Of a stretch of 64,000 bases of DNA, positions 1 through 11,256 are shown piece by piece. The DNA is taken from positions 51,752,618-51,816,617 of the forward strand of contig CM019218.1 in assembly GCA_009741485.1 (NCBI GenBank). Direction: 5' to 3'. Each line of letters starts with the position of its first letter. Position 1 is the stretch's first letter. Origin of the DNA: Malurus cyaneus samueli (taxonomy: Eukaryota > Chordata > Aves > Passeriformes > Maluridae). The notes beneath the pieces were generated by a model. It was not told the DNA's origin and made no database searches. It saw only the letters and a list, made by a program, of their open reading frames with translations. The position numbers were made by a program, and so were the translations under genes.

Positions 1-1129
1 GATCAAACATTAGTCAAAGCATTTCATGTATTGTTAAGTTTGATTTCTTTTTTTCTTTTGTTTTATCTTTTCACACAAGAAATACAGTGTGGCAAAAAGT
101 CTCATGAATATATAATTTAACTAATTTTATCTTAGAAGTTGGTACAATCATACATATATGTATTGACCTTCACAGCTCCATCTCAGAAGATTTTAGAATC
201 ATTATAATTTGGCTAAATTTTTCAAGAGATGTTAATTAGCGCACTAAAGAATTCTAACAAAACACAGAAATTTGGAAAATAGCATGGAGAATGCAGACCT
301 GGAAAGTAACAAGCCCCCTTTCCTACACCAGGAAGAATAGCTATGAACTGCCAATAGAATATGAATAAAATACAAAAAAATTTCTACCAACTTTTATATA
401 TCCTGATATACTGTTAAGTTTTTTACACCCTAGAACATTTTTTTTAATTATTTCTAATCAATGTGATAACCCTAACACACTCTGCTCTGAGGATACTTTT
501 TGGCTATGGGTGCAAAGTGTGATAAGACTTAGATATCTTCCCTGGGGAGGGAGACTTCCTCCCCAAACAGAGGGATCTCATTTGTTTCAGTCTCAGACCA
601 TAGGAGCATTGTCTTTTGCCTGTGATCTTTGTAAAGAAGAAAATAACATATCACCACCTTAGGCCACCCTCAGTACATATCCTGTGCCCAGCACACCCCA
701 ACGCAAAACATAATGGCTGGGTTATACGGAAATGCAAATAACGCAATCGGGAATGGTGCTCTAGCTCTCATAAAAGACACTTGCACTGTATAACATACGC
801 AGGCCCCACGAATTTCTTATAGGCAATGACTATTAAATGCAGAGATAATCACCGGATTTTGTGGATGGGAGCTACTCCTACCTGTTGAATAGGAAGTACC
901 CAAGGAACTGTGGGAAACCACAATACGAAAGTGGCAAGCAATTTGCCAGGAAATCAGCAAAAGAAAGTGACAAGGAAATAGAGGGTAAGACTGGGTTGGC
1001 CAATGTACTCATTGCCGAGAAGGTCATATACGCCTGCTGTGGGTAGCAACCCATAGGCAGGAGAGGCGGGGCTATAAGCCATACCAGACGTCTGTTACTC
1101 CTATTTTGTCTTTTCCCTTTTGGGATTCA
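1..1129. other. AT-rich DNA without a recognised gene
   Basis: No open frame here resembles a known protein. The composition is AT-rich with short poly-T and poly-A runs. The stretch from about 480 onward leads into the env remnant and may contain its eroded 5' part, but I cannot show this. Confidence 0.5.
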
Positions 1130-2870
1130 AACAAATTTGTGTCAAAAATGCTACCAATCACTTTACTTGGGAAAAACCCAAGATTCCTTTTTGACTTCCC
1201 ACACCAATGTCGACAGTTCCTGTTATGACCCATTGAAATTATGTACCTGTGTGCAAGACGGGCAAACATACTGCACTGCAGAAAACTTAGGAACAGGTGC
1301 TAACAGGTTGGGAAGTGAATGCCCAAAAGAAGAAAAACGGGTTTGCTTTACATTTGCTCTCAGGGTGGGGTCCAGGATATAGTGAAAGAACAAACAGTAA
1401 ACGAAAAGACAAAACCAATACAGCAATCTAACCCTAGGTCAACCCCATGTGAAGTTTTGTATACAAAACTCAAATGACAATTAGAAAAAGAAATAGAAAT
1501 CCCCAGATAGGGAAAAAACTGTTTGTGGATTTGGGGGGAAAAATAAGTAAAGAACTAAATGTAAGCAACTGTTGGGTTTGTGGAGGGGCTCAATGACAGA
1601 GGAATGGCCATGGAAAGGCAGTGGCTTTGGCCCTGTTGAATTTCTCAAATGGAAATGGACCAATATAAGAGGGGAAAATTATCCAGAAGGGTGGATTTTA
1701 AGTTCAACAGTGACAGGAGAAGCGTTTCTCTGTCACACTGGGAAAAATTTTCATAAGTGAGTAGAGAGTACTCTCTGTAAAAGATGTAAAGTCACTAATG
1801 AGACTTTTACAAGGTGGGTCCCAGAAGAACCAATGCAGCATTGGGCCCAGAGAAAAACAAAATGGAAAAATTGTAAATATTATTATGAAACTGGACTTTT
1901 TTTTGATGTAAAACTCAAGGCAAGAATCTCTATTCTGGAATACCAGAAATAACCAAATTTTGGGAGAATGGAAATCGAGAGGATAATTATTCTTGGAAAG
2001 CACTGGATGGCTTATTTTGGATATGTGGGAAAACAGCTTACCCAAAATGTTCCCCCTGGTGAAAAGGGAGTTGTACTCTGGGAATCATACAGCCAGAATT
2101 TTTCCTTTTATGAAAGCAGGATGGCAATGAATCAGGACTACCAGTTTATGAATTAAAAAGAAATAAAAGTGAATTGATTGGAGAATTTAAAAAATGGTGA
2201 GAGGATGAATGGCCCCCTGAATGCATAGTGGAAGTGCATAGGTCAGCCACATGGGCATAAGATGGTAGTAACCCCAATTTATATGCTTAATTGTATTATA
2301 AGGCTCCAAGCACTCGTGGAAATAACTAACAAAACTGCTTGGGCACTGGAATTAATAGCAAACCAACAAAGACAAACAAGAGCTGCATTGTATCAGAACG
2401 AGTTGGCTTTAGACTACTTATTAGCCAAAGAAGGGGGTGTCTGTGAAAAATTTAAAATAAAATTAAAATTTAATAATTAACATCCAATTGTTATTTAAAA
2501 ATAGATAATAATGGGGATGCTGTCCTGGATATAGCCAAGGATATAAGAAAAATTGCCCATGTACCAATCCAGAAATGGGAATCTATGCTAAAAACTAACT
2601 GGTGGGACAATTTATTGGGAATAGAATGGTGAGAAAAGCTAGGCTTCTTCCTTTATGTGCAACAGCTGGTTTATTATTTCTTTCTTGCCTGATACTCTGT
2701 TTCATTCAGCTAATCACCAGTGTAGTCCAAGGTATTTGAATAGTAACTATGCCTGTGGTCCCAAAATTTGTTACATCTAGAATGGCGCAAAAGACAATGG
2801 TGTTAAAGAGATTAACAATACAGAAGACCCCTTTGAAGAAGAAAAATTAATTTGTTTAAAAAATGAGTGA
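1130..2870 (+). pseudogene. Degenerate endogenous retroviral env gene (gamma-type SU and TM)
   Basis: Retroviral envelope remnant broken by many stops and frameshifts. A surface-subunit CXXC motif (Cys-Trp-Val-Cys) is at 1570-1581, followed by a Trp-rich stretch typical of env SU. Further on (2262-2480) comes a transmembrane-subunit segment: a heptad-like helix with Ala/Leu/Gln, the [14 protein letters not shown] block and then GGVC. The paired cysteines expected after GGVC are missing, so the SU-TM disulphide motif is destroyed. A hydrophobic anchor-like frame follows near 2640-2760. The family assignment rests on motif order (CXXC in SU, GGVC in TM), which is established for gamma-type envelopes; the exact ERV family is unknown. 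It is not functional. Confidence 0.7.
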
Positions 2871-3046
2871 ATTGTGAAAATTAAAACCAAAAATTATTGC
2901 TCAAGCCAAATGATTTATGAAAAAGAAGAGGGATTGTGATAAACACATAGTGTTGGCTTTCATAGATATAAAGATGGGTGCTATGTGTTGTACATTATAA
3001 CATAATGTTGATTTTTCCTCAGTGCTCCATTTCCCAGCACAAAGTG

Positions 3047-3330
3047 TTACAGCAGCTCTACCATGGAATCACAACACACCAAGTGCACACACTGCAGTGA
3101 TTGCAGTGATTGCCACAAATGCATTTCCCAGCAGCCTCCAATTGGGCAGCCATGAAACCAATCCCACCAGGAAGAATTTTCTTCTTTCTGCCACACTTCT
3201 ACTCTTTCTATTGAGGTAATTCCTGACTGTTGGACTCCAAACCCATCACTGGTAGAAGTGCAACATTCCTGTCCCATAATAGCACAGGTTCCTCCCTGGC
3301 CAGCAAGCAGATAATCCAAGGCCATGGGTT
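3047..3330 (-). pseudogene. Env transmembrane-subunit remnant (copy A)
   Basis: On the minus strand a 92-codon open stretch carries the ALDYLLAGQGG segment followed by a Cys-X6-Cys-Cys motif, encoded at 3260-3286. That is the conserved disulphide motif of gamma-type env TM subunits. A Trp-rich membrane-proximal segment follows. No SU part or start is attached, so this is only a fragment. It belongs to a different insertion from the plus-strand env at 1.1-2.9 kb. Confidence 0.7.
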
Positions 3331-4270
3331 CTGTAGAGCCCCTGTTCAGGTTTGTTGGAGCTCACAGGATGTGAGAGCAGCGCTGCTGAGAGCCCGTCCT
3401 GAACCCGCTTTTCCTGCAGATGTGCCCGAGAATCCTCATTTCCTGCGGACTCAGGTACTGTGTGTGTCAGGGGAGGGAGGGAACAGCTCTGCTGGGGGGA
3501 AGTTCTCTTTTCCTTGGTATATTTTTACGTTTAATTAATAGTCTCTGCCAGCTCCGGGCAGAGCTCCGTAAGTGTATCTGACAATCGAGTGTGGCGCTGT
3601 GGAGGTGACCAAGGTGCCCTTCCCCGAGGTGGCTTCAGAGGAATCCACATCAGCCCGGGTTGGGGCGCTCAGTGGGCGCTCCGTTGCGGTGACCGGACGC
3701 AGGGCTGGACGCTGCTCGTGGAGCGTCTCCAGGGATGGAATGTCGGGGCTGGCGCTGCAGCGTCACAGATGGAACGCTGGGGCTGCCCCACTGCCATCCC
3801 AGCCCTGGCAGCTCCACTGGCTCCTCGTGGGGACACCGAGGGCAGCTCTGAGCCCCGCTCCTCGTGGGGACACCGAGGGCAGCTCTGAGCTCCGCCTGCT
3901 CTCTGCAGCGGACAGAGCCAGTGCTACCTCTCCGGGGCTCGGGGCTTGGCCGGTCCCACGGGGAGAAATCAACTTCAGCCTCTGCCCACAGCAGGGAGGA
4001 GCAGCAGTTCCTGGGTAAGAGAGACTCTGTGCAAGGGGCTGCAGGGACAGGAGCCAGGGAAAGGCTTCCCACTGCCCGAGGGCAGGGATAGACGGGATGT
4101 CGGGAAGGAATTCTCCCCTGTGAGGGCGGTCAGGGCTCACATAGGTTGACCCAGAAGCTGTGGCTGCCCCTGGATCCTGGGAAGTGTCCAAGACCCGGCT
4201 GGACACTGGGGCTTCCTGTCCAGGAGGGTGGGATGGGCTGGGATCTGAGTTGGGATGACATGTGTTCGCA

Positions 4271-4440
4271 GAGCATAGAGATGGAGATATATGCGGATTG
4301 TATACCCGCCACTACTTTTCCTGCGCGTGGGTTATGCACCTCGCGCTCTTAACTTTCGCCGGTAACAGTACAGGCACTACATACTTCTCTATCTGTACTC
4401 TATCGTGGCGAAGTACATAGAGTAACATCGTGGAACACTT
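4271..4440. other. Scrambled low-quality sequence next to gap
   Basis: This piece sits where copy A' has a clean GC-rich sequence (7790-7867), but it shares no alignable run with it. Base order looks random, with CpG and TA steps foreign to its surroundings, and it lies just before the N gap at 4566. Best read as unpolished long-read consensus. Confidence 0.6.
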
Positions 4441-4565
4441 CCATACTACATCGCTATGGCATTAGAGAGAGGAACACTGGGAGCCACCTTTGGGTATCTT
4501 TGCTGGCTTATATATATAATTTCCGTCTGTGACTGATAGTTACTGTAATATCCTCTCTTGGGCTG

Positions 4566-4590
4566 NNNNNNNNNNNNNNNNNNNNNNNNN
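4566..4590. other. Assembly gap (25 N)
   Basis: Exactly 25 N, the same length as the other gap at 45220. The fixed length indicates a placeholder of unknown true size. It separates direct repeat copy A from the left inverted arm. Confidence 0.99.
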
Positions 4591-4650
4591 TCGCCCAGCT
4601 GTGTTCCAGGAATCCTACATCACGGGTGCTGATCCCACTGTTTTTCCATG

Positions 4651-4687
4651 GGGAAGAGGAAGAGGAATGGATACAATGCAAGAGCCA
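4651..4687 (+). CDS. Possible MHC class I cytoplasmic-tail exon (left arm copy)
   Basis: One frame reads GKRKRNGYNARA before a gtgagt donor, resembling the short basic tail exon of class I heavy chains (GKK..GYN). The preceding polypyrimidine run ends in ccatg rather than a clean AG acceptor, so the exon start is doubtful. The transmembrane and alpha-3 exons that should precede it would fall in the N gap. Similarity is by eye over a dozen residues. Confidence 0.35.
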
Positions 4688-6083
4688 GTGAGTGCCAGTG
4701 GTGGATCCGGCTCTGGATCCCTCTGTGCAGATCCCAGGATGGATCCTGGGGTTAATCCCGGTGTGTGATCCGTGCTGGAATCTCATGGATCTTCAGATGC
4801 AGGGACTGTCGGCGTGACTGCAGATATGGAGCGGGATCAGGGTGGGATTCCAGGAAGGGATTGGAGCTCCCGCTCTCCATGGGCTCCACAGCGAAGTCCA
4901 TCCAGCGGGAGTGGGACAGGGACAGGGTGAACCGTGACCCCTCTCATCCCAGCAGGAATCAACACTGATCGATCCCTGGAGATGGATCCAGCCCCTTTCC
5001 TCTGGCCAGGGAAAGCCAAGAGCTGCCAGCAGAGTTCATCTGGCTCTCCCACCCACCCCAACCTGCCATGGCTCTTCCTAACACATCAACTTCCCATTTT
5101 CTTGTGTTTTAAAGCCGGGAGAAAAGGCGTCATGTCTTGGGGTGGAAGAAAAGGGCTCCCATGAAGGGGCCAGGGCTGTTCTTTGTCTGGTGGAGCCTCA
5201 GTTGGTGAACACCTTCTGGTCTCTAAAGCACCTTCTCTTTTGTACACTTCGGTTATTACTGTTGATGCTGTTACTGTTCACTTCTTCTCTCCTTGCTCAG
5301 GTAAATGGTTCTTATTTCAACTGGGAATCTCTGCTTTTGTGTCCCTCTCAGCTGGAGGGTTTGGGAGGGAAGGGAGCAGCTGAGGGGGGTGGAATTTCCA
5401 GATGGGGTTTCTACCCCAACCCCAGACCTTTTACCATTCACACAGGGAGCTGCCCCGAGCCAGGGCCCTGCACACTGGAGTGTCTGTAGGGCCAGGTGAG
5501 GGCAGAGCCTGGGATGGGGTCTGTGAGCACTGGTGGGAAAAAGTCACAGCACAGGGAACATCACTCAAGAGGAAAAGGCCCAGGCAGCAGGGATATGATC
5601 AAGCAATGAGAGAAAGCAAAACCTGGGAATGGTTTTGGAGGTAGAATTCAGAAATCTTTCCAGGATCCCCCTCCAGTGCAGCCACTTCCTCTGAGCAAGC
5701 CCTCTCTCTCCTCTCGCCCCAGCCCAACCTCTTGCCCCAGGGCTGGGGGTCCAAGGCGTGAAGCCCCTCCTGTGCAGGCAGAGCTGCAGCAGAGCTGTGG
5801 GGCAGCTCTGCAGCCCCAGGCTGTTCCCTCTGCAGAGCACAGGGCTGGGAGCAGCTGCCAGCCCTGGGAGCTCTGAGAGGGGGCACAGCTGGCTCAGGGT
5901 GATGCTGTCCCCAGTGCCCAGCCCAGCTCTGGCCTCTCCCAGTTGGGCCCTAGGCATACTGAAATCAGCCACAGCAACTTTCAAACACAACTGGAGCAGC
6001 AGGAAGCAGCTTTCTGCATCTGTGCAGGGCACACAGAGGTTCTGTCCTGTGCTGCTGTGCCCTGAGACTTCACAGCAGGGCTT

Positions 6084-6371
6084 TTATCCATTAGAATTGT
6101 ACAAATCCACTGAAATGTCCTTCTTATCTAATACATAAACATCACTTTCCCAGAGATAATTTTCATGTATCCACCTATGATTAGAAGTCTGTGTATGGTC
6201 CTGGAGAGTAATAAAAAGGGGATCTCTGGTGGTCGTATTCACTGAATGCTTCGATATTAAAACCTTTCCTCGAACTTTTTCTTTGCCCATGCACTGCTGG
6301 GTCTTGTCACGTAACTTGCAAAAAAACCCACTGTAGGCCTCTTTATCTGTTTTTCCAGTGGTTCTAGCCAC
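6084..6371 (-). CDS. Unidentified 95-codon open frame (left arm copy)
   Basis: A complete 95-residue frame from ATG to stop, with the same predicted protein as 10969-11256 in the other arm. It has two Cys, one potential N-glycosylation site (NTT), no signal peptide and no membrane segment. I do not recognise it. Identity between arms only reflects the recent duplication and is not evidence of selection. A retroviral origin is possible given the neighbouring env remnants. Confidence 0.25.
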   Translation of the reverse strand: MARTTGKTDKEAYSGFFCKLRDKTQQCMGKEKVRGKVLISKHSVNTTTRDPLFITLQDHTQTSNHRWIHENYLWESDVYVLDKKDISVDLYNSNG

Positions 6372-6518
6372 ATTTATTGTCCTCCGTGCACACCTTTACA
6401 TCCTTTTATCTCTTTTGCCAGTTAGTCTGTCAGCAATTTCATGGGAGCAGAAAATTATTCTCCATGATATTTCTTGAATCCCCACCTTTCTTGAGACTGT
6501 TTCTTTTCAGACAAGTCT

Positions 6519-7980
6519 CAATTCTCCATTTCCCAGCACAAAGTGTCACAGCAGCTCTACCATGGAATCACAACACACCAAGTGCACAGCCTGCAGTGAT
6601 TGCAGTGACTGCCACCAATGCATTTCCCAGCAGCCTCCAACTGGGCAGCCATGAAACCAATCCCACCAGGAAGAATTTTCTTCTTTCTGCCATTCTTTTA
6701 CTGCTCTTTCTATTGAGTGATTCCTGACTGTTGGACTCCAAACCCATCACTGGTAGAAGTGCAACATTCCTGTCCTAGAATAGCCCAGGTTCCTCCCTGG
6801 CTGCAAGCAGATAATCCAAGGCCATGGGTTCTGTAGAGCCCCTGTTCAGGTTTGTTGGAGCTCACAGGATGTGAGAGCAGCGCTGCTGAGAGCCCGTCCT
6901 GAACCCGCTTTTCCTGCAGATGTGCCCCGAGAATCCTCATTTCCTGCGGACTCAGGTACTGTGTGTGTCAGGGGAGGGAGGGAACAGCTCTGCTGGGGGG
7001 AAGTTCTCTTTTCCTTGGTATATTTTTACGTTTAATTAATAGTCTCTGCCAGCTCCGGGCAGAGCTCCGTAAGTGTATCTGACACTCGGGTGTGGCGCTG
7101 TGGAGGTGACCAAGGTGCCCTTCCCCGAGGTGGCTTCAGAGGAATCCACATCAGCCCGGGTTGGGGCGCTCAGTGGGCGCTCCGTTGCGGTGACCCGACG
7201 CAGGGCTGGACGCTGCTCATGGAGCGCCTTCAGGGATGGAATGTCGGGGCTGGACCTGCTCGTGGAGCGTCTCCAGGGATGGAATGTCGGGCTGCGCTGC
7301 CGTCACAGAGGACGCTGGGGCTGCCCCCTGCCACCAGCCCGGCAGCTCCCTGGCTCCTCGTGGGGACACCGAGGGCAGCTCTGAGCTCCGCCCGCTCCTC
7401 GTGGGGACACCGAGGGCAGCTCTGAGCCCTGCCTGCTCTGCTGCAGCCGGACAGAGCCAGTGCCCTCCGGGGGCTCGGGGCTTGGCCGGTGCCACGGGGA
7501 GAAAATCAACTTCAGCCTCTGCCCCACAGCAGGGAGGAGCAGCAGTTCCTGGGTAAGAGAGACTCTGTGCAAGGGGCTGCAGGGACAGGAGCCAGGGAAA
7601 GGCTTCCAATTGCCCGAGGGGAGGGATAGACGGGATGTCGGGAAGGAATTCTCCCCTGTGAGGGCGGTCAGGCCCTGACATAGGTTGACCCAAGAAGCTG
7701 TGGCTGCCCCTGGATCCCTGGAAGTGTCCAAGACCCGGCTGGACACTGGGGCTTCCTGTCCAGGAGGGGTGGGATGGGCTGGGTGGGCATTTTGAGGCTG
7801 GATGGAGTTTGGGATGAGGGGATGGGGATTGCAGTGGTGGCATGGGGTGCCTCTGGCACTTGGGATATGGCATTAGAGAGAGGAACACTGGGAGCCACCT
7901 TTGGGGGTATCCTGCTGCTTTTTTACCATTTTGGGGCTTTTCAGTGGCTTGTGGGATGTTACTGTTAATTTTGGGAGGCT
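6519..7980. repeat. Direct repeat copy A' (partner 3023-4500)
   Basis: Same orientation and nearly the same sequence as 3023-4265, continuing cleanly to about 7980 where copy A is corrupted. Both copies carry an identical short tract (cctgcag then about 35 bases then gtactg) that looks like a splice-bounded mini-exon but encodes nothing I recognise. GC-rich, with long spurious frames on both strands. Confidence 0.85.
6545..6835 (-). pseudogene. Env transmembrane-subunit remnant (copy A')
   Basis: Counterpart of 3047-3330. The first Cys of the Cys-X6-Cys-Cys motif is changed to Trp (codon at 6785-6787) while the paired Cys at 6761-6766 remain. A Trp-rich membrane-proximal stretch and a hydrophobic anchor (ALVAVTAITAGCALGVL) can be read in a neighbouring frame. 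Fragment only; not functional. Confidence 0.65.
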
Positions 7981-8145
7981 GTCATGACCCCCCCCATTTT
8001 GAGGACTGGGGTGAATTCCCCTGCATTTTGGGAGGGTGGGAGCCCGTTTTGGAGACAATTCTGCTGCTTTCCACCTGTTTGATGGGGTGAGAAGGAGCTT
8101 GTGGGGGTCCCATGTGGGATAAACTGAAAGAAAGAAACAACATAA
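7981..8145. other. Unique GC-rich spacer
   Basis: Short non-repetitive stretch between copy A' and the pentamer tract. It contains phrases such as ccccccattttgagg. No gene seen. Confidence 0.5.
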
Positions 8146-8307
8146 GAAAGGAAAGGAAAGGAAAGGAAAGGAAAGGAAAGGAAAGGAAAGGAAAGGAAAG
8201 GAAAGGAAAGGAAAGGAAAGGAAAGGAAAGGAAAGGAAAGGAAAGGAAAGGAAAGGAAAGGAAAGGAAAGGAAAGGAAAGGAAAGGAAAGGAAAGGAAAG
8301 GAAAGGA
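8146..8307. repeat. (GGAAA)n microsatellite
   Basis: About 32 uninterrupted copies of a five-base unit, purine-only on the plus strand. The true length is uncertain because long pure pentamer tracts are easily miscounted. Confidence 0.97.
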
Positions 8308-10722
8308 TGTCCTTCTCATCCTCATTTACCTCTTCCTCATCCTCTTTCTCCTCCTCCTCATCCTCTTTCTTGTCCTCCTGATCATCCTTATCCTCTACCT
8401 CCTCCTCCTTCGCCTCCTCCTTATCCTCATCCACCTCACCTTCATTTACCTCTTCCTCCTCCCCTTCCTTCTTTTGGTCCTCATCCTCCTCATTTACCGC
8501 CTCATTTACCTCTTCCTTTTCCTCTTCCTCCTCCTCCTTTTCCTCTCCCTTGTATCATCCTCTTCCTCCTCCTCCTCATCTCCTCCTCATCCTCCTCATC
8601 CTCCTCCTCATCATCATCATCGTCATTCTCCTCCTGCTCCTCATACTGCTCCTCCTCCTTCTCCTCCTTTCCTCCACATCTACCTCCTCCTCCTCCTCCT
8701 CCTTGTCATCATCCATGTCATGGATGTGGAGGAGAACGAGGTAGTGGAGGAGGAGGAGGAGCATGAGGAGGAGGACGATGACAACAAAGAGGAGAAGGAA
8801 GTGGACATGGAGGGGAATGAGGAGGAAGAAGAGGAGGTAGACATGGAGGAGAATGAGGAGAGGAAAAGAGTGACAGAGAGAGAGGATGAGGAGGATGAGG
8901 AGGAGGAGGGAGGAGGTGGAAGGAGGAGGATGAGGAGGAGGACAACAGTGACAAAAATGACGATGACAACAAGGAGAAGGGGGATGATGATGACAGGATG
9001 ATGGCGATGACGATGATGAGGCCACCTTTGGGGGTATCCTGCTGGGGGTATCCTTTGGGGGTATCCTGTGGATGGTAATCCATCACAATGACGGTGATGA
9101 GGAGGAGAAGGATGAGGAGAAGGTGGATGAGGAGGAGGGAGAGGACAACGATGACGAGGAATTAGATGAGGAGGAGGATGATGACGATGACAATGATGAC
9201 GGGGAGGAGGAGGGGGAGGAAGAGGAAGATGATGAGAAGGATGAGGAAGACTAGGAGGAGGAGGACATGGAGGACGACAGTGATGACAGTGACGACGACA
9301 AGGAGGAGGACAAGGAGGAGGTGGATGAGGATGATGATGGCAAGGAGGAGAAGAAGGAGGACGATGGCAATGACGAGGATGATGACAATGCAGACGACGA
9401 CAACAAGGAGGAGGAGGACAAGGAGGAAAATGAGGATTAGAAGGAAGAGGAGAATGATGACGATGACAAGGAGGAGGACAAGGAGGAGGAGGAGGATGAT
9501 GATAATGATGACAAGGAGGAGCAGAAGGAGGATGAGGTGGATGAGGAGGAGGAGGAGGATGACAACAAGGAGGAGGATCAGGATGAGGACAACGAGGAGG
9601 AGGAGGACAAGGAGGATAACAGTGACGAGGATGATGACAACAAGGAGGAGGAGGACAGGGAGAGGTGGAGGTGGAGGAGGAGGATGACGATGACAGCGAC
9701 AAGGAGGAGGATGATGAGGATGATGAGGACAAGGAGGATGCTGACCACGAGGAGGAGGATGAGGAGGAGAACAACAATGATGATGAGGATGATGATGATG
9801 ACAACGACGAGGAGGAGGAGAACGACAACAATGATGACAAGGAGCAGGACAAGGAGGAGGAGGATGAGAGGAGGAGAGGTAGGAGGAGGTGGAGGAGGAG
9901 GATGAGAATGACAACAAGGAGGATGAGAACTACGAGGGTGACGAGGAGGATGATGATGTTGTCAACGATGAGGAGGGGGATAAGGAGAAGGAAGAAGAGG
10001 AGGAGGATGAAAATGATGATGAGGATTAGGATGAAGGGGAGGAGGATGAGGATGAGGAGGTGGAAGAAGAGGACAATAACACTGACGAGGAGAAGGAGAA
10101 GGACAATGAGAGCAAGGAAAAGGAGGAGGAGGTGGATGACAATGACAACAAGGGGGTGGATGAGGAGGAGGATAAGCAGGAGGAGGACAACAATGAGGAT
10201 GATGATCATGACGATGACTATAACAATGACAACAAGGAGGTGGATGAGGAGGAGGAGGAAAAGGAGGAGGAGGAGGAGGATGAGGAGAAGGAGGAGGTGG
10301 AGGCAGATGAGGTCGAGGACAAGACAAGGAGAAATGAGAAAGGTGAGGATGAAGAGGAGGAAGGAGGATGAGGAGGAGGTGGACAAGGAGAAGTAGGACA
10401 AGGAGGACGAGGAGGAAGATGGGGAGGAGGAGGTGGAAGAGGAGGACGACGATGATGACAATGATGAGGCAGAGGACAATGAGGATGAGGAGGAGGAGGA
10501 GAACGATGTCAATGACGAGGAGGTGGATGAGGAGGAGGAAGAGGAGGAGGAGGATGACAATGACAATGACAATGATGACAGTGGGATGAGGAGGAAGAGA
10601 ATGAGCATGAGGAGGCGGAGGAGGATGAGGTGGAAGAGGTGGAGGAGGACGAGGAGGAGGAGGAGGACAAAGAGGAGGAGGAGGAAGATGATGATGATGA
10701 AGTGGAGGAGGAGGAGGAGAAC
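8308..10722. repeat. Imperfect GAN/CTN triplet-type low-complexity tract with strand switch
   Basis: 2.4 kb of imperfect triplet/hexamer repeat. On the plus strand it is pyrimidine-rich (tcctcctc, catcctc) from 8308 to about 8709, then purine-rich (gaggag, gatgac, aaggag) to 10722. The switch coincides with a short perfect palindrome at 8710-8726 (arms catccat/atggatg, loop gtc). Long acidic or Ser/Leu-rich frames in all phases are by-products. A non-repeat insert is at 9021-9078. Confidence 0.95.
9021..9078. repeat. Foreign insert in the GAN tract, copied from 7.9 kb
   Basis: The phrase gccacctttgggggtatcct at the start also occurs at 7897-7916, in copy A'. Here ggggtatcct is then repeated three times with small changes. 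It interrupts an otherwise uniform purine tract. Confidence 0.75.
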
Positions 10723-10968
10723 AAAACATTGTCTAGGTTATTTTAATTATTGCCACTTAGCCACAAAAATAAAAACATTACTGATCCATTCACAGCTATG
10801 TCTGCATAACTAAGCTACTCCTATCTTGTCTGAAAAGAAACAGTCTCAAGAAAGGTGGGGATTCAAGAAATATCATGGAGAATAATTTTCTGCTCCCATG
10901 AAATTGCTGACAGACTAACTGGCAAAAGAGATAAAAGGATGTAAAGGTGTGCACGGAGGACAATAAAT

Positions 10969-11256
10969 GTGGCTAGAACCACTGGAAAAACAGATAAAGA
11001 GGCCTACAGTGGGTTTTTTTGCAAGTTACGTGACAAGACCCAGCAGTGCATGGGCAAAGAAAAAGTTCGAGGAAAGGTTTTAATATCGAAGCATTCAGTG
11101 AATACGACCACCAGAGATCCCCTTTTTATTACTCTCCAGGACCATACACAGACTTCTAATCATAGGTGGATACATGAAAATTATCTCTGGGAAAGTGATG
11201 TTTATGTATTAGATAAGAAGGACATTTCAGTGGATTTGTACAATTCTAATGGATAA
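10969..11256 (+). CDS. Unidentified 95-codon open frame (right arm copy)
   Basis: Same 95-residue frame as 6084-6371. It runs convergently toward the MHC class I fragment, which is on the minus strand. About 20 bases upstream of the ATG is an AATAAA-like hexamer, which may belong to a retroviral LTR end. No family recognised; coding status unproven. Confidence 0.25.
   Translation: MARTTGKTDKEAYSGFFCKLRDKTQQCMGKEKVRGKVLISKHSVNTTTRDPLFITLQDHTQTSNHRWIHENYLWESDVYVLDKKDISVDLYNSNG

Larger units (their letters stand above)
3023..4565. repeat. Direct repeat copy A (partner 6519-7980)
   Basis: About 1.2 kb (3023-4265) is nearly identical to 6519-7790 in the same orientation, starting at the shared phrase ctccatttcccagcac. 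The short tail 4441-4500 again matches 7868-7920. Differences are mostly single-base indels and a few substitutions. The piece between, 4271-4440, does not match its partner and looks like scrambled consensus. Copy A ends at the N gap. Confidence 0.85.
4591..6515. repeat. Inverted repeat, left arm (partner 10825-12765)
   Basis: The whole 1.9 kb is the near-exact reverse complement of 10825-12765. The arms match at both ends: tcgcccagc at 4591 pairs with gctgggcga ending at 12765, and cttttcagacaag ending at 6515 pairs with cttgtctgaaaag starting at 10825. Differences are small indels, mostly in short homopolymers. The arm begins immediately after the N gap, so its true outer boundary is unknown. 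Confidence 0.9.

Noticed and set aside
8474..10813. Long acidic (D/E) and Ser/Leu-rich open frames, one of 642 codons
   Set aside because: Every frame of a GAN/CTN simple repeat is open. No start context, splice sites or domain; they are by-products of composition.
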